From positions 1-63,309 of the forward strand of contig USGV01000006.1 in the NCBI GenBank assembly GCA_900554305.1: a stretch of DNA of 63,309 nucleotides, given 5' to 3'. A program made the position numbers and the translations under genes. This DNA comes from an uncultured Mycoplasmatota bacterium. GTDB taxonomy: Bacteria; Bacillota_I; Bacilli_A; RF39; UBA660. Positions 1-9,461 of the stretch are shown here, one piece after another (positions within the stretch are counted from its first letter, which is position 1; the number at the start of each line of letters is the position of its first letter). Below the pieces are notes generated by a model that made no database searches, had not been told where the DNA came from, and saw nothing but the letters and a program-made list of their open reading frames with translations.

Positions 1-10
1 TAGTCAAGTA

Positions 11-47
11 TGGAATTTAACTTTTCAAAGTGGAATTTACTTTTTCA
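11..47. repeat. Two 17-bp direct repeats at the window edge
   Basis: Two copies of a 17-bp unit (11-27 and 31-47), each starting TGGAATTTA and ending TTTTCA, match at 15 of 17 positions. They lie just 3' of the minus-strand gene ending at 50. Short repeats of this kind occur at insertion-sequence ends, including the IS21 family, but no transposase is visible and the window ends here, so the role is open. Confidence 0.4.
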
Positions 48-49
48 TT

Positions 50-1126
50 TCAGCATTTTTTCTTAAAATTAGTATGATTCTTCATACTATCATAAACTTG
101 ATGAATATAATCCCCTTGATTCATAGAAAAAGTAGATGGAATCTGTATATGCATCGAATTATCTAATTCATATGGATAACTCGTAATTTCCAATTCTGGA
201 AAATGATAAGAAAGTCTTCTAAAATTTCTATAATATTTATTAATTGTATTATTACAAATTCTAACAAACTCATCATATGGAACTCTACTATTATTCATCT
301 TAGCCATATTTCTAATTGGAAAATTACTTTTCACAATCATTTCATTACATGAAATATCCTGTAAAAAGGAAGTAAATAATGTTAAAGCAACAATACTAGA
401 AACAGAAACATCCTTAATATTTTCATCAGGATAATCATCATAAACATCTTGGTTTGTTTGATATAAAATTCGATTTAATTTTCTTCCACCTTCAGATAGC
501 TCTGTACCAACTTTTCCATGATGAATAACATAAACATACGCTTTACCTCCATCCAACCCAAAACCAATATTAGGTAATGAAAGAGTACTTCCATCTTCTC
601 CACACATTTTACTACGGAATACATAAGGAGTCTCATTACCAGATGGATTCCAAACATCAACATGAGTTTCAAAATGATGAGGAAATTTTCCTTCTATTAC
701 ATCACTAGTATATTTCTTGAAATATTCTTGCCTAGAAATAGAATCAGTTAAAAAACGACTTCTACGTTCTAAAAATTCCTCTGGATTACGAAAATCCTCT
801 TCCGTAGCATTAAACCAAACATTAAAAACGGCAGACTCTATAATTGCATTAGTATCTCCTTCAAAATAAATATAATCATATTTCTGTAATTCAGGATATT
901 CTTGTAAAAAAGAAATCATATTTTCTGTATATTGAATTAACGCTTTATCAAATCGCTCTTGATTATGAATTTGAATAACAGGAATATTTTCATCACTAAT
1001 ATCCTCTATTTAGCTAGATAAACAAAAAGATGCATTGAATAAAAAGCCACCAATAGAAACCATATTTTTACTATTAGCTTGGGGAAGAATCTCCTTATAA
1101 AAAGCATCTAAAATTTTTTGGTCCAT
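50..1126 (-). pseudogene. Unknown protein gene interrupted by one in-frame TAA stop
   Basis: An ATG at 1126, preceded by an AGGTGAT ribosome binding site and starting 8 bases after the queA stop, opens a frame beginning MDQKILDAFYKEI. Codon 39 is TAA (1012-1010). The same frame then runs on without a stop to TGA at 52-50, giving about 358 residues if the stop were a sense codon. The longest ATG-initiated remnant starts at 919 (289 residues) but has no obvious ribosome binding site. I do not recognise the family. The protein has no signal peptide or membrane segment and looks cytosolic. Reading-frame continuity on both sides of the stop argues for a recent nonsense mutation or a base-calling error rather than two genes. 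Its position suggests cotranscription with ruvA-ruvB-queA. Confidence 0.7.
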
Positions 1127-1134
1127 AACATCAC

Positions 1135-2160
1135 CTACTTAATAAACATTGCATCTCCAAATGAAAAGAAACGATATTTTTCTTCTACAGCTGTTTTATA
1201 GGCATGTAAAATATGGTCTTTTCCTGCAAGAGCAGATACTAACATAACTAAAGTAGATTTAGGCAAATGGAAATTAGTAATCAAAGCATCAATAGCCTTA
1301 AATTCATAACCCGGATAAATAAAGATATTAGTCCAACCACTGCATTCACGAAACTCATGATATAAACTCATAATAGTTTCCAAAGTTCTAGTACTAGTAG
1401 TACCAACACTAATAATACGCCCACCTTGTTTTTTAGTTTCATTCAAAAGAGTTGCAACTTCACCTGTCATTTGATAAAACTCACTATGCATCTCATGCTC
1501 TTCTACAGTATCAACACTCACAGGTCTAAAAGTACCAAGTCCAACATGAAGAGTAATATAAGCAATATGAACACCTTTATCTTCAATTTCTTTTAATAAT
1601 TCTTTAGTAAAGTGAAGTCCCGCTGTTGGAGCAGCCGCACTACCAACCTCTCTAGCATAAACAGTTTGATATCTAGACTGATCTTCTAATTGTTCATGAA
1701 TATAAGGAGGAAGCGGCATTGTACCTAACTCTTCTAACACTTCCAAAAAAATACCTTCATAAGAAAAAGTAAAATGGCGTATCCCCTCTTCTCCAACAAA
1801 AATGCAAGTTGCTTTTAATTTACCATCACCAAATACTACAACAGTCCCTTCTTTAATACGACGAGCAGGTTTTACTAAACATTCCCACGTATCACCTTCA
1901 GTATTTTTCAGCAACAATACTTCAATCGCAGCTTTTGTATCCTCTTTTTCTCCATAAAGTCTAGCCGGAAGTACTTTTGTATCATTTAATACTAAAGTAT
2001 CACCTGGTTTTAAATAAGAGACAATATCTTTAAAATGCTTATGTTCGATCTCTCCTGTTTCTTTATCTAAAACCATAAGTCTAGACTCATCACGCTTTTT
2101 TAAAGGAGTCTGCGCAATTAACTCTTCCGGCAAATCATAATTAAATTCTTCTACTGTCAT
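1135..2160 (-). CDS. queA: S-adenosylmethionine:tRNA ribosyltransferase-isomerase
   Basis: QueA transfers and isomerises the ribosyl part of SAM onto 7-aminomethyl-7-deazaguanine in tRNA, giving epoxyqueuosine at the wobble base of GUN anticodons. The 341-residue protein has the usual family length, starts [17 protein letters not shown], and carries the conserved APTAGLHFT segment near residue 180 and a TRTLE segment near 255. The start has an AAGGAGATGG ribosome binding site inside the previous gene, which it overlaps by 20 bases, so translation is probably coupled. ruvA-ruvB-queA order is common in Firmicutes. The usual downstream partner tgt is not seen here; a broken unknown gene follows instead. 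Confidence 0.97.
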   Translation of the reverse strand: MTVEEFNYDLPEELIAQTPLKKRDESRLMVLDKETGEIEHKHFKDIVSYLKPGDTLVLNDTKVLPARLYGEKEDTKAAIEVLLLKNTEGDTWECLVKPARRIKEGTVVVFGDGKLKATCIFVGEEGIRHFTFSYEGIFLEVLEELGTMPLPPYIHEQLEDQSRYQTVYAREVGSAAAPTAGLHFTKELLKEIEDKGVHIAYITLHVGLGTFRPVSVDTVEEHEMHSEFYQMTGEVATLLNETKKQGGRIISVGTTSTRTLETIMSLYHEFRECSGWTNIFIYPGYEFKAIDALITNFHLPKSTLVMLVSALAGKDHILHAYKTAVEEKYRFFSFGDAMFIK

Positions 2161-2731
2161 CTGTTTCCATCTCCTTTATTATTTTCTCTTGAATTTTAGA
2201 AGACTCAGAAATAAGTTGTTCTAACCCTTCTGTCTGTAATCTGTTTTCTAAATATGACCTATCCTCTTCGCTATTATAGAAATAATCATACCATAAAATC
2301 AGATCATCACTTTCGTAGGTAGTTTTTGCTCTCATAGCAATTAATGATAAAACAGATTGAGGAAATCTCTTTAAAATTTCTGAATAATTATCAATTGGTT
2401 CAATAATAGACCATTTAGATAAAATAGCCAGTTCTTTATTCGTATAGCTAGATATCTGATCATAAAAATCATAATAATAAGTTGCTCCAGCCAAAACAGT
2501 AAATAGTTTCTGACGAAAAAGACTACTACTACCATGAGGAGAATAACTACTATCAACAAAATGAACAAAATCCATAAAATTTTCTTGTTTAGCCTCCTCC
2601 ATAGCTACTAAAGAATGATAATGCTGATTTAAAATTTCAGGTGGCAAAAAAGAAAATTTATCAACATTATCTTGAATAATCCTGCAGACATCAGAAATAG
2701 TTTCTGTTTTATCAAAAATTAAACCTCTCAT
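2141..2731 (-). CDS. Conserved hypothetical protein between ruvB and queA
   Basis: I do not recognise this protein of about 196 residues. It is acidic and rich in aromatic residues (a YYYDFYD stretch near the middle), with no signal peptide, and its predicted helical C-terminus ends in a charged tail. I place the start at ATG 2731, which has a GGTGA ribosome binding site at good spacing; an in-frame GTG at 2743 lies against the ruvB stop and is less likely. It sits directly between ruvB and queA with no gap and overlaps the queA start by 20 bases, so it belongs to the same transcript. Its function cannot be told from the sequence. Confidence 0.75.
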   Translation of the reverse strand: MRGLIFDKTETISDVCRIIQDNVDKFSFLPPEILNQHYHSLVAMEEAKQENFMDFVHFVDSSYSPHGSSSLFRQKLFTVLAGATYYYDFYDQISSYTNKELAILSKWSIIEPIDNYSEILKRFPQSVLSLIAMRAKTTYESDDLILWYDYFYNSEEDRSYLENRLQTEGLEQLISESSKIQEKIIKEMETDDSRRI

Positions 2732-2743
2732 GCACTTCACCAC

Positions 2744-3748
2744 TTATTTTTTTTCAATACCTAATACTTCATAAGCTTTATCAGTAGCAATTCTACCACG
2801 ACTTGTTCTCTTTAATAAACCTGTCTGTAATAAATAAGGTTCATAAACATCTTCAATCGTAGTAACTTCTTCTCCTATAGAACTACTAAGAGCTTCAATC
2901 CCGACAGGGCCCCCACCAAATTTTTCGATAACTGCAAGTAACAATTCATGGTCTGTATTGTCAAGTCCCATTTTATCAACTTTTAAACGCTCTAAAGCAT
3001 CCTCCGTAATAGCTAAATCAACTGTACCATTTCCTTTAACTAAAGCAAAGTCCCTTACTCTTTTAAATAATCTATTAGCAATTCTAGGAGTTCCCCTACT
3101 TCTCTTTGCAAGTTCTCTAGCAGCTTCTTCCTCTATTTCCACATCAAGTACTCTAGCAGTACGCTTAATAATATCTGTAAGTTCTTCTACAGTATAAAAC
3201 TGTAACTTAGAAGTAATACCAAAACGATCGCGAAGAGGTGCAGACAAGTCTCCTGCACGTGTCGTCGCACCAACCAAAGTAAAAGGTGGTAAATCAATTT
3301 TTATATTACGACTATTTCCTTCACTACCAACAATAATATCTAAAGAAAAGTCTTCCATCGCCGGATATAATATTTCTTCAATATATCTTGGCATACGATG
3401 AATTTCATCAATAAACAATACATCACCAGGCTCTAAAGAAGAAAGAATAGCTGCCAAATCACCACTTTTTTCTATACTAGGTCCACTCGCAGTTTTAATA
3501 TTAGTACCAAGTTCATGTGCAATAATAAAAGCAAGCGTAGTTTTACCTAATCCCGGAGGACCATACAAAAGAACATGATCTAACGGCTCATTTCTCATCT
3601 TCGCAGCTTCTACAAAAACTCTAATATTTTCTTTCACATCTTCTTGACCAATATATTCACTAATACTTTCTGGTCGAATAGTATTATCCATCAATTGATC
3701 ATCTTCTAGATGATAATTAGTAACAACACTCTCCTCTTGCATAAGCAC
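2744..3748 (-). CDS. ruvB: Holliday junction branch migration ATPase RuvB
   Basis: RuvB is the hexameric AAA+ motor that drives Holliday junction branch migration with RuvA in recombinational repair. The 334-residue product has the Walker A motif GPPGLGKTT at residues 63-71, Walker B with LFIDEIHR near 110, sensor segment [18 protein letters not shown] near 160, and a C-terminal winged helix containing [10 protein letters not shown]. All expected motifs are intact and the length is normal. It follows ruvA by 12 bases on the same strand, with an AGGAGAG ribosome binding site in the gap. Confidence 0.98.
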   Translation of the reverse strand: MLMQEESVVTNYHLEDDQLMDNTIRPESISEYIGQEDVKENIRVFVEAAKMRNEPLDHVLLYGPPGLGKTTLAFIIAHELGTNIKTASGPSIEKSGDLAAILSSLEPGDVLFIDEIHRMPRYIEEILYPAMEDFSLDIIVGSEGNSRNIKIDLPPFTLVGATTRAGDLSAPLRDRFGITSKLQFYTVEELTDIIKRTARVLDVEIEEEAARELAKRSRGTPRIANRLFKRVRDFALVKGNGTVDLAITEDALERLKVDKMGLDNTDHELLLAVIEKFGGGPVGIEALSSSIGEEVTTIEDVYEPYLLQTGLLKRTSRGRIATDKAYEVLGIEKK

Positions 3749-3760
3749 CTCTCCTTTCTA

Positions 3761-4324
3761 TTATCGCAATAATAATTTTAAAGCCTCTTTTATTTGCTCT
3801 TCAATGGAACTATTTTCATCCACTTGACCAATAACTTTCTTAATTTCTTTATCTTTATATCCTAAAGCAAGCAAAGCTTCTTGTAATTCTTCTTGATTTT
3901 CTACAACATCATCCGTAATACCAGTACCAATAAATTCTAGCTTTCCTTTTAAATCTAAAATAATCTGTCTAGCTAATTTCTCACCAATTTTAGGAAATTT
4001 TTTCAAATATAAAATATTTTCTCTCTCGATTGCATCCATAATTCCTTGAATAGAACCAACCGCTAAAATAGGAAGAGCCATACGACAACCAAGTCCCTTA
4101 ACACTAATAAGTTTTAAAAACAATTCCTTTTCTTCTCTAGTCTTAAACCCAAATAAAGCTTCTTCATCTTCTTTTACTTGTTGATAAACAAAAACCTTAT
4201 ATTCTTTTCCTACTTCAAAAGCATAAGGATTAGGCACATAAATTAAATATCCTATTCCATTATTATCTACTACAATAGAATTATACTTTAACTCTACAAC
4301 AGTTCCTTTAATATAATCATACAT
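3761..4324 (-). CDS. ruvA: Holliday junction DNA-binding protein RuvA
   Basis: RuvA binds four-way DNA junctions as a tetramer and loads RuvB. From ATG 4324 the 187-residue protein begins MYDYIKGTVVELKYN, the standard RuvA N-terminus (OB fold). It has helix-hairpin-helix segments around KGLGCRMALPIL and FPKIGEKLARQI, and a short C-terminal domain III (ALLALGYKDKEI) that contacts RuvB. A TTG at 4339 would add five residues but its ribosome binding site is poor. It is the first gene of the ruvA-ruvB-unknown-queA run. Confidence 0.96.
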   Translation of the reverse strand: MYDYIKGTVVELKYNSIVVDNNGIGYLIYVPNPYAFEVGKEYKVFVYQQVKEDEEALFGFKTREEKELFLKLISVKGLGCRMALPILAVGSIQGIMDAIERENILYLKKFPKIGEKLARQIILDLKGKLEFIGTGITDDVVENQEELQEALLALGYKDKEIKKVIGQVDENSSIEEQIKEALKLLLR

Positions 4325-4390
4325 ATTCTTCAACTCCAAAACTAATTATATAACAAAACCAAAAATCTAGCAATCGAACACAAAATAAAA

Positions 4391-4415
4391 GCAACAATTA
4401 CAAGCGAACTGTTGC
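4391..4415 (-). terminator. Rho-independent terminator of the 4415-4942 gene
   Basis: GCAACA...TGTTGC inverted repeat, followed on the minus strand by TTTTATTTT. It begins right at the stop of the membrane protein gene and separates it from ruvA. Confidence 0.75.
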
Positions 4416-4942
4416 TATCGTCTAAATTTTCTCTTAATATATTGAAAAGCTTGTTGAAATCTTTCCCTAACACTAGGAAAGAGCCATGAAAAAACAATAA
4501 CTAATAACCAAAGGCAATCAATATACCTTCCATCGAAGAAGGAACGAATTCCAAAAATTGCTAAAAGAACAAAAAATATTCCTAATACAAACACAATAAA
4601 TAAATTAATAATATTATTTTTTTCACTATTAGGGAATGCTTTTTTTCCTCTTCTTTGAAGCATCTCATCAGCTTGATTCTTAAATTCTTCGTATCGTGAT
4701 AAAACTTCTTCAAAAGACAAATCACCATCACGAGAGTATTCATCATCTCGCATAGTAATATTACCATTCTCATGTATTTCTACATCGATTCTAGCAAAAT
4801 CTTCTACAGGCAAATCTATATCATAAGCTTTTCCAAGCATTTTAATTAGTTTATTACGACAACTATTAGAAATAAAAGAAGCCTCATTAATATAGACTTT
4901 TATTTCCGTATTTATCTTTTTTAATTCCGCTTCTTTGTTCAT
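4415..4942 (-). CDS. Small membrane protein with two C-terminal membrane helices
   Basis: This 175-residue protein is not one I recognise. Residues 1-105 are soluble and charged, with an acidic DDEYSRDGD segment and a predicted coiled-coil (EEVLSRYEEFKNQADEML). Two hydrophobic helices follow (about residues 112-132 and 140-155), then a very basic tail (RRFQ...KRKFRR type) likely on the cytoplasmic side. The start has an AGGAGA ribosome binding site. It lies between yebC and ruvA and ends in its own terminator, so it may be cotranscribed with yebC, 12 bases upstream, but not with ruvA. Confidence 0.8.
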   Translation of the reverse strand: MNKEAELKKINTEIKVYINEASFISNSCRNKLIKMLGKAYDIDLPVEDFARIDVEIHENGNITMRDDEYSRDGDLSFEEVLSRYEEFKNQADEMLQRRGKKAFPNSEKNNIINLFIVFVLGIFFVLLAIFGIRSFFDGRYIDCLWLLVIVFSWLFPSVRERFQQAFQYIKRKFRR

Positions 4943-4954
4943 AATATTCTCCTA

Positions 4955-5677
4955 TTAATCTTCTTTTAAATTATAATATACATCCTGTACATCATCTAAA
5001 TCTTCTAAAGTATCAACTAACTTATGTACTTTCTCTTGACCTTCTTCATCAAGAGTAACCTCCATATTAGGTATATAAGTAAGTTCACACTCTAAAAACT
5101 CTTTTACACCATTTTCTTCTAAAGCATTTCTAACACTAGCAAAATTTTCAGTATCGGTAGTAATTAAATAATTATCTTCTACTTTTTGGAAATCTTCTGC
5201 ACCAGCATCAAGTGCTACCATCATCATAGTATCTTCATCATAGTCAGCAGGAATCACAATAGACCCGCGACGAGAAAACATATAGCTGACAGAACCATCA
5301 GTACCTAAATTTCCACCTGCTTTAGTAAAAGCGCTACGAACTTGTGAGGCTGTTCTATTACGGTTATCAGTTAAACAATCTACCATGAATGCAACTCCAC
5401 CGTGACCGTACCCTTCATATCTAACACTTTCATAATTTTCGGCATCTCCAGAACCAGTAGCCTTCTCAATTGCTTTATTAATATTTTCTTTTGGCATATT
5501 CTGTGCTTTTGCTTTATCAACAGCTAAACGTAAAGCTGCATTCTGATCCGGATCAGGACTACCACCTTTAGCTGCTACCATAATTTCTTTTGCTAATTTT
5601 TGAAACACTTTTCCACGAGCAGCATCGATTAATCCTTTTTTACGATGAATCGTTGCCCATTTAGAATGTCCACTCAT
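4955..5677 (-). CDS. yebC: YebC/PmpR family protein
   Basis: A 240-residue YebC-family protein starting MSGHSKWATIHRKKG, the family signature, with the conserved segments DPDQNAALRLAVDKAKAQNMPK and YEGYGHGGVAFMV and an acidic C-terminal domain. Family members have been described as transcription regulators and, more recently, as factors that relieve ribosome stalling at proline stretches. Normal length. It sits upstream of the 4415-4942 membrane protein and divergent from the 5773 gene. In many Firmicutes yebC is near ruvCAB, as here. Confidence 0.96.
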   Translation of the reverse strand: MSGHSKWATIHRKKGLIDAARGKVFQKLAKEIMVAAKGGSPDPDQNAALRLAVDKAKAQNMPKENINKAIEKATGSGDAENYESVRYEGYGHGGVAFMVDCLTDNRNRTASQVRSAFTKAGGNLGTDGSVSYMFSRRGSIVIPADYDEDTMMMVALDAGAEDFQKVEDNYLITTDTENFASVRNALEENGVKEFLECELTYIPNMEVTLDEEGQEKVHKLVDTLEDLDDVQDVYYNLKED

Positions 5678-5723
5678 ACTATTACCTCCTTTTCCTAATA
5701 TATAATATCATACTTAATATACT

Positions 5724-5751
5724 TTGTAAATGAACAAAAACATGATAAAAT
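5724..5751 (+). promoter_or_regulatory. Sigma-A-type promoter for the 5773 gene
   Basis: TTGTAA (5724-5729), a 16-base spacer and TAAAAT (5746-5751), followed by AGAAGGGAA as ribosome binding site before ATG 5773. Assigned by consensus match only. Confidence 0.6.
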
Positions 5752-5772
5752 ATATGTGAAAGAAGGGAAAAT

Positions 5773-6141
5773 ATGTATCTACAAGTAAAAAGAAAAAAAA
5801 TAAAACTAATAGAACTAACAGGTTTTTGGAATCGCTTTAAAGGATTAAAATTCGTTCTAGAACCAATAGACTATGGTATTAAATTCCCTAAAAAGAAATT
5901 CGTAACTACTAATTTTCTATGTCAAAAAATAGATATAGTTTTAACTGATAAAGAAGATAATATTTTATATATGTATGAAAATATGAAAACCGAAAAATAT
6001 ATTTTCCCAAAGAAAAAAGTCTATAATGTTTACTTCTTACCATTAAATACAGTAAAAAATTTAGAACCAAACACAAAACTAAAAATAGTACAAACACAGA
6101 AAGAAAAAGAAGAAAAGAATACAAAAAAAGATGAAAAATAA
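5773..6141 (+). CDS. Possible DUF192-like small protein
   Basis: A 122-residue protein, one of very few plus-strand genes here. The pattern FWNRFKGLKF near the N-terminus, then TTNFLCQKIDIVLTDKEDNI and a hydrophobic VYNVYFLPLNT segment recalls the DUF192 fold (short beta-barrel proteins with a GL, a W/N...DI and an E/P core). The match is weak and the central motif is not canonical. The C-terminal 20 residues are almost all Lys and Glu. It has its own promoter and a terminator shared with the convergent gene at 6152-7006, so it is a single-gene unit. Confidence 0.65.
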   Translation: MYLQVKRKKIKLIELTGFWNRFKGLKFVLEPIDYGIKFPKKKFVTTNFLCQKIDIVLTDKEDNILYMYENMKTEKYIFPKKKVYNVYFLPLNTVKNLEPNTKLKIVQTQKEKEEKNTKKDEK

Positions 6142-6153
6142 TTCATCTTTTTT
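6125..6153. terminator. Bidirectional terminator between convergent genes
   Basis: AAAAAGATGAA and TTCATCTTTTT form an 11-bp stem with a short loop. The A and T tracts on both sides allow termination of the 5773 gene (plus) and the 6152-7006 gene (minus). Confidence 0.8.
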
Positions 6154-7006
6154 AGTCACCAACCAATTTTATACTCTTCATGTCAATTAATATCCATCCA
6201 AAATCCCCATTAGAAACTAAGGTATGACAGTAAGAACAAACTCCATGATTGTCCAAATCTAAAACAGCACCACAGTTTGGACAATTAGTTTCTTTTTCTA
6301 ATAAAGTACCCATAGTTTTTATACCTTTTTTTCTAGCAAAAGTTAAAATATAAGATTTATAACTATCATCATAAATATTTTCTTTATTAATAGAAGCACA
6401 TAAGGCAACAATTAAGATTTCTTTATCACCTTCTACTTTAAAATCCTTAAGTAAAACACCCTTAATAGCATAATTAGAAATCACTGCTCCGGCAGCTTTA
6501 ATATCCTCAAATAAGGAAATGTGTCTTTGATATAAGTAATCACTTTCAAAACGACGTAACATAATAGGATTTTTCTTATCTAAAGCCTCTAAAATAAGAG
6601 AATATAAATGCTTTACCCAAGCATAAAAATCTGCCTTAGAAAACTTCGAGTCAACAGCAAGTATTTTCTGCAAAACTTCCTCCTCAGATAATGGATAATA
6701 TTCAGAAATCATAATTTCTCCATCACCATCTTTATCAATCATCTCACATGATTTCTCATCTAAAATACCCTCGACTGTGCTTTGAGAAGTATAAAGAATA
6801 GAATTATTATCTTTTTCCGGAGTAAAAAGTCGACTACTGCAATAAAGAATAGCAAAATAAGCAGGCAAAGAAAATAAAGTCGCAATAGGTGCCACACCTC
6901 CTTCATCAGCCATACAAGCCAGAACAGATAAGATAATAATAGAAAATAAAGAAATCAGTAAAAAAATTCCTAAAACAGCATTACCCGATCCACCTTTTTT
7001 ATTCAT
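6152..7006 (-). CDS. Membrane protein with Tim44-like region and C-terminal zinc ribbon
   Basis: A 284-residue protein with two hydrophobic helices near the N-terminus (about residues 9-30 and 38-58). An acidic stretch DKDGDGE follows near 92. A soluble region resembles Tim44-like domains (FSKADFYAWVKHLYSLILEAL, then RRFESDYLYQRH). The C-terminus has a zinc ribbon, CPNCG...CSYC. Tim44-like/zinc-ribbon membrane proteins are common in Firmicutes but have no settled function. The two CxxC pairs are intact. It is followed by the bidirectional terminator at 6125. The family call is moderate; the topology is clear. Confidence 0.75.
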   Translation of the reverse strand: MNKKGGSGNAVLGIFLLISLFSIIILSVLACMADEGGVAPIATLFSLPAYFAILYCSSRLFTPEKDNNSILYTSQSTVEGILDEKSCEMIDKDGDGEIMISEYYPLSEEEVLQKILAVDSKFSKADFYAWVKHLYSLILEALDKKNPIMLRRFESDYLYQRHISLFEDIKAAGAVISNYAIKGVLLKDFKVEGDKEILIVALCASINKENIYDDSYKSYILTFARKKGIKTMGTLLEKETNCPNCGAVLDLDNHGVCSYCHTLVSNGDFGWILIDMKSIKLVGD

Positions 7007-7050
7007 ATTAACACCTCTATTCTTATACTACAATAAAAGTATAACTAAAA

Positions 7051-7083
7051 AAAGATAAAAGTACATCTTTTATCTTTTTTATA
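7051..7083 (-). terminator. Terminator after pheT
   Basis: AAAGATAAAAG and CTTTTATCTTT make an 11-bp stem with a 5-base loop, continuing into T residues on the minus strand, directly after the pheT stop. Confidence 0.8.
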
Positions 7084-7088
7084 TACAT

Positions 7089-9461
7089 CTATTTGTCACG
7101 TAATTGCGCATCGTGAGTAGATACAACTTTATCAATAATTCTATTAAATACCTGCATAACTTCTTCATCAGTAAGTGTACGATCTTCAGCCATAAACAAT
7201 AAATTATAAGCAATAGACTTCATACCTTCTTTAACATGCTCTCCTTCATAAACATCAAATACATGAATAGAATCTAAAAGTCTTCCACCTGCCTTTTTAA
7301 TAGTTGCCTCTATCTCGCTAGAAGAAACTTCTCTAGGAACTACAAAAGCAGCATCTTTCATAATCGTTGGATACTTACTAGCTTCTTTATATTTAAGTGG
7401 TTTCACCTTTTGCATCAAAGCTTGTAAAGAAATCTCACAAACATAAACATCATCCTTACATACATTAGGATGTACTCGTCCTAAAATACCAATAGGTTTT
7501 CTATCTAATAATATTCTACAAGATTTACCAGGATGCATATCTGGAATAGCACTAACTTCAAAATTATAACGGTTTTGGAACCCAAAATAAGTAAGAATAT
7601 CTTCTACAAAGCCTTTCATTAAATAGAAATCACATGGAATACTTCCCTTCCAAGGATTAACAATATAATTTCCTTTCATCAAAAAGCAAATCTTACTCTC
7701 TTCTTTATAATTTTTATCATAAGTTTTAGCCACCTCATAAATCATAACATCTTCTACTTTACGTGCTTTATTATACTGATATACATTTAATAAAGATGGA
7801 ATTAAAGTAGTACGAACAACACTTTTATCAGTACTCATAGGATTAGGAAGAACAGCTTTTTCCTTACCTTCATAATCAAATTTTTGACTCATATCTGGAG
7901 AGACTAAGGTATAAGTTTTTACTTCATTAAATCCTAAACCACGAAGCCTCTTAGAGACGGCCTTACGATACTTAACATCTCCAACATACTCTCCACGACG
8001 AATTCCTACTTTTGGCAATGTAGAAACAAGTTTTTGATAACCATAAAGTCTCCCAATCTCTTCTGCAATGTCATTAACATTAGGATCAATATCAAGTCTT
8101 CTCTTAGGAATAACTACTCTAAACTTCCCATTCTCTAGTGTATAAGGAAAATCAAGTCTCTCCAGTTCATACCGCATATCATCTTCTGTAATACGAATAC
8201 CTAACATCTTATCAACTTGTTCAGGAATAAACTCTACTACTTTTTCACTTTTATCAACAACATCATGACTCGCCATGCCAGAAAGAACCTTCGCACCAGC
8301 GTATTTTTCAAGTAAATGACAAGCACGATTAATAGCCATCAAAGTATATTCATAATTTAATCCCTTACCATAACGAATACTAGCTTCACTACGAAGATCT
8401 AGGTGAGCGGCAGTATAACGAATACTAACAGCATCAAAAATAGCAGCTTCAATTAAAATATTTTTAGTAGTATCAGTAACTTCCGTATTTTCTCCACCCA
8501 TAACACCAGCAATACAAACAGGCTTTTCTCCATCCGTAATTACAATGTCACTACTGCGTAAAATACGATTCTTTCCATCAAGAGTAACTACTTCTTCCCC
8601 TTCTTTCGCATCTCTTACCAAAATATGATTTCCTAAGGTATCCTTATCAAAGAAATGAAGCGGTTGACCAAACTCTAACATAACATAATTAGAAATATCA
8701 ACTACGTTATTAATAGGTCTCATACCAGCTGCAATCAAACGTCTTTGAATAAACTCAGGGGACTCTCCTATTTTAACATCCGTTACCATTTTAGCTAAAT
8801 AATAAGGACATTTACTAGTTTCAACATCTAAAGAAAAATGTTTATCAACAGAGTCACTCTCTTCTTGATAACTGCAATCAGGTAATGTTACTTTACGATT
8901 TAAAATAGCAGCTATCTCATAAGCAAATCCAATATGATAATAACAATCATTATTACGATGCTTATGAATATCAAGTTCATATAAAGTAGACTCAAGTCCT
9001 AAATAAACAAGTGGATCTTTACCAATAGGAGCATCATCAGACAATTCTTCAATACCACGAGCATAAGATTCATCTGTTTTTTCTTCAAGTCCTAATTCAT
9101 ATAAAGCACAAATCATACCATTAGACTCTACTCCACGAATCTTACTAGCTTTAATAACAAAATCACCTGGTAATACTGCTCCAGGTAGCGCAACAATTAC
9201 TTTCAATCCTTCACGAACATTAGGCGCCCCACAAACAATTTGTTGTAACTCTTCATTGCCAACATCTACTTGACATAAATGTAAGTGATCACTATCTGGA
9301 TGATCCACACAAGTAACTACTTTACCAATAACTAAATGATCAATATGATTCGTAATAACTTTTTCAACATTAATACCAGCTTCTGTAATCTTAATAGCTA
9401 ATTCAGATAAATCTTGATCACTAATATCAATATAATCTTTTACCCATTCCAAACTAATCAT
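7089..9461 (-). CDS. pheT: Phenylalanyl-tRNA synthetase beta subunit
   Basis: The 790-residue beta subunit pairs with PheS in the alpha2-beta2 enzyme that charges tRNA-Phe; it carries the editing site that removes mischarged Tyr. Visible are the N-terminal EMAP-type tRNA-binding domain (HPDSDHLHLCQVDVG near residue 58), the B3/B4 editing domain (NNVVDISNYVMLEFGQPLH), the B5 domain, the catalytic-like domain, and the C-terminal anticodon-binding ferredoxin-like domain (KYPTIMKDAAFVVP). Length is as expected. Its start overlaps the pheS end by 8 bases, so the subunits are translationally coupled under the Phe T-box. Confidence 0.97.
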   Translation of the reverse strand: MISLEWVKDYIDISDQDLSELAIKITEAGINVEKVITNHIDHLVIGKVVTCVDHPDSDHLHLCQVDVGNEELQQIVCGAPNVREGLKVIVALPGAVLPGDFVIKASKIRGVESNGMICALYELGLEEKTDESYARGIEELSDDAPIGKDPLVYLGLESTLYELDIHKHRNNDCYYHIGFAYEIAAILNRKVTLPDCSYQEESDSVDKHFSLDVETSKCPYYLAKMVTDVKIGESPEFIQRRLIAAGMRPINNVVDISNYVMLEFGQPLHFFDKDTLGNHILVRDAKEGEEVVTLDGKNRILRSSDIVITDGEKPVCIAGVMGGENTEVTDTTKNILIEAAIFDAVSIRYTAAHLDLRSEASIRYGKGLNYEYTLMAINRACHLLEKYAGAKVLSGMASHDVVDKSEKVVEFIPEQVDKMLGIRITEDDMRYELERLDFPYTLENGKFRVVIPKRRLDIDPNVNDIAEEIGRLYGYQKLVSTLPKVGIRRGEYVGDVKYRKAVSKRLRGLGFNEVKTYTLVSPDMSQKFDYEGKEKAVLPNPMSTDKSVVRTTLIPSLLNVYQYNKARKVEDVMIYEVAKTYDKNYKEESKICFLMKGNYIVNPWKGSIPCDFYLMKGFVEDILTYFGFQNRYNFEVSAIPDMHPGKSCRILLDRKPIGILGRVHPNVCKDDVYVCEISLQALMQKVKPLKYKEASKYPTIMKDAAFVVPREVSSSEIEATIKKAGGRLLDSIHVFDVYEGEHVKEGMKSIAYNLLFMAEDRTLTDEEVMQVFNRIIDKVVSTHDAQLRDK

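Noticed and set aside
50..1126. Reading TAA as sense, or a Mycoplasma-type code
   Set aside because: Many genes here end in TAA or TGA normally and Trp is TGG, so no reassignment is supported.
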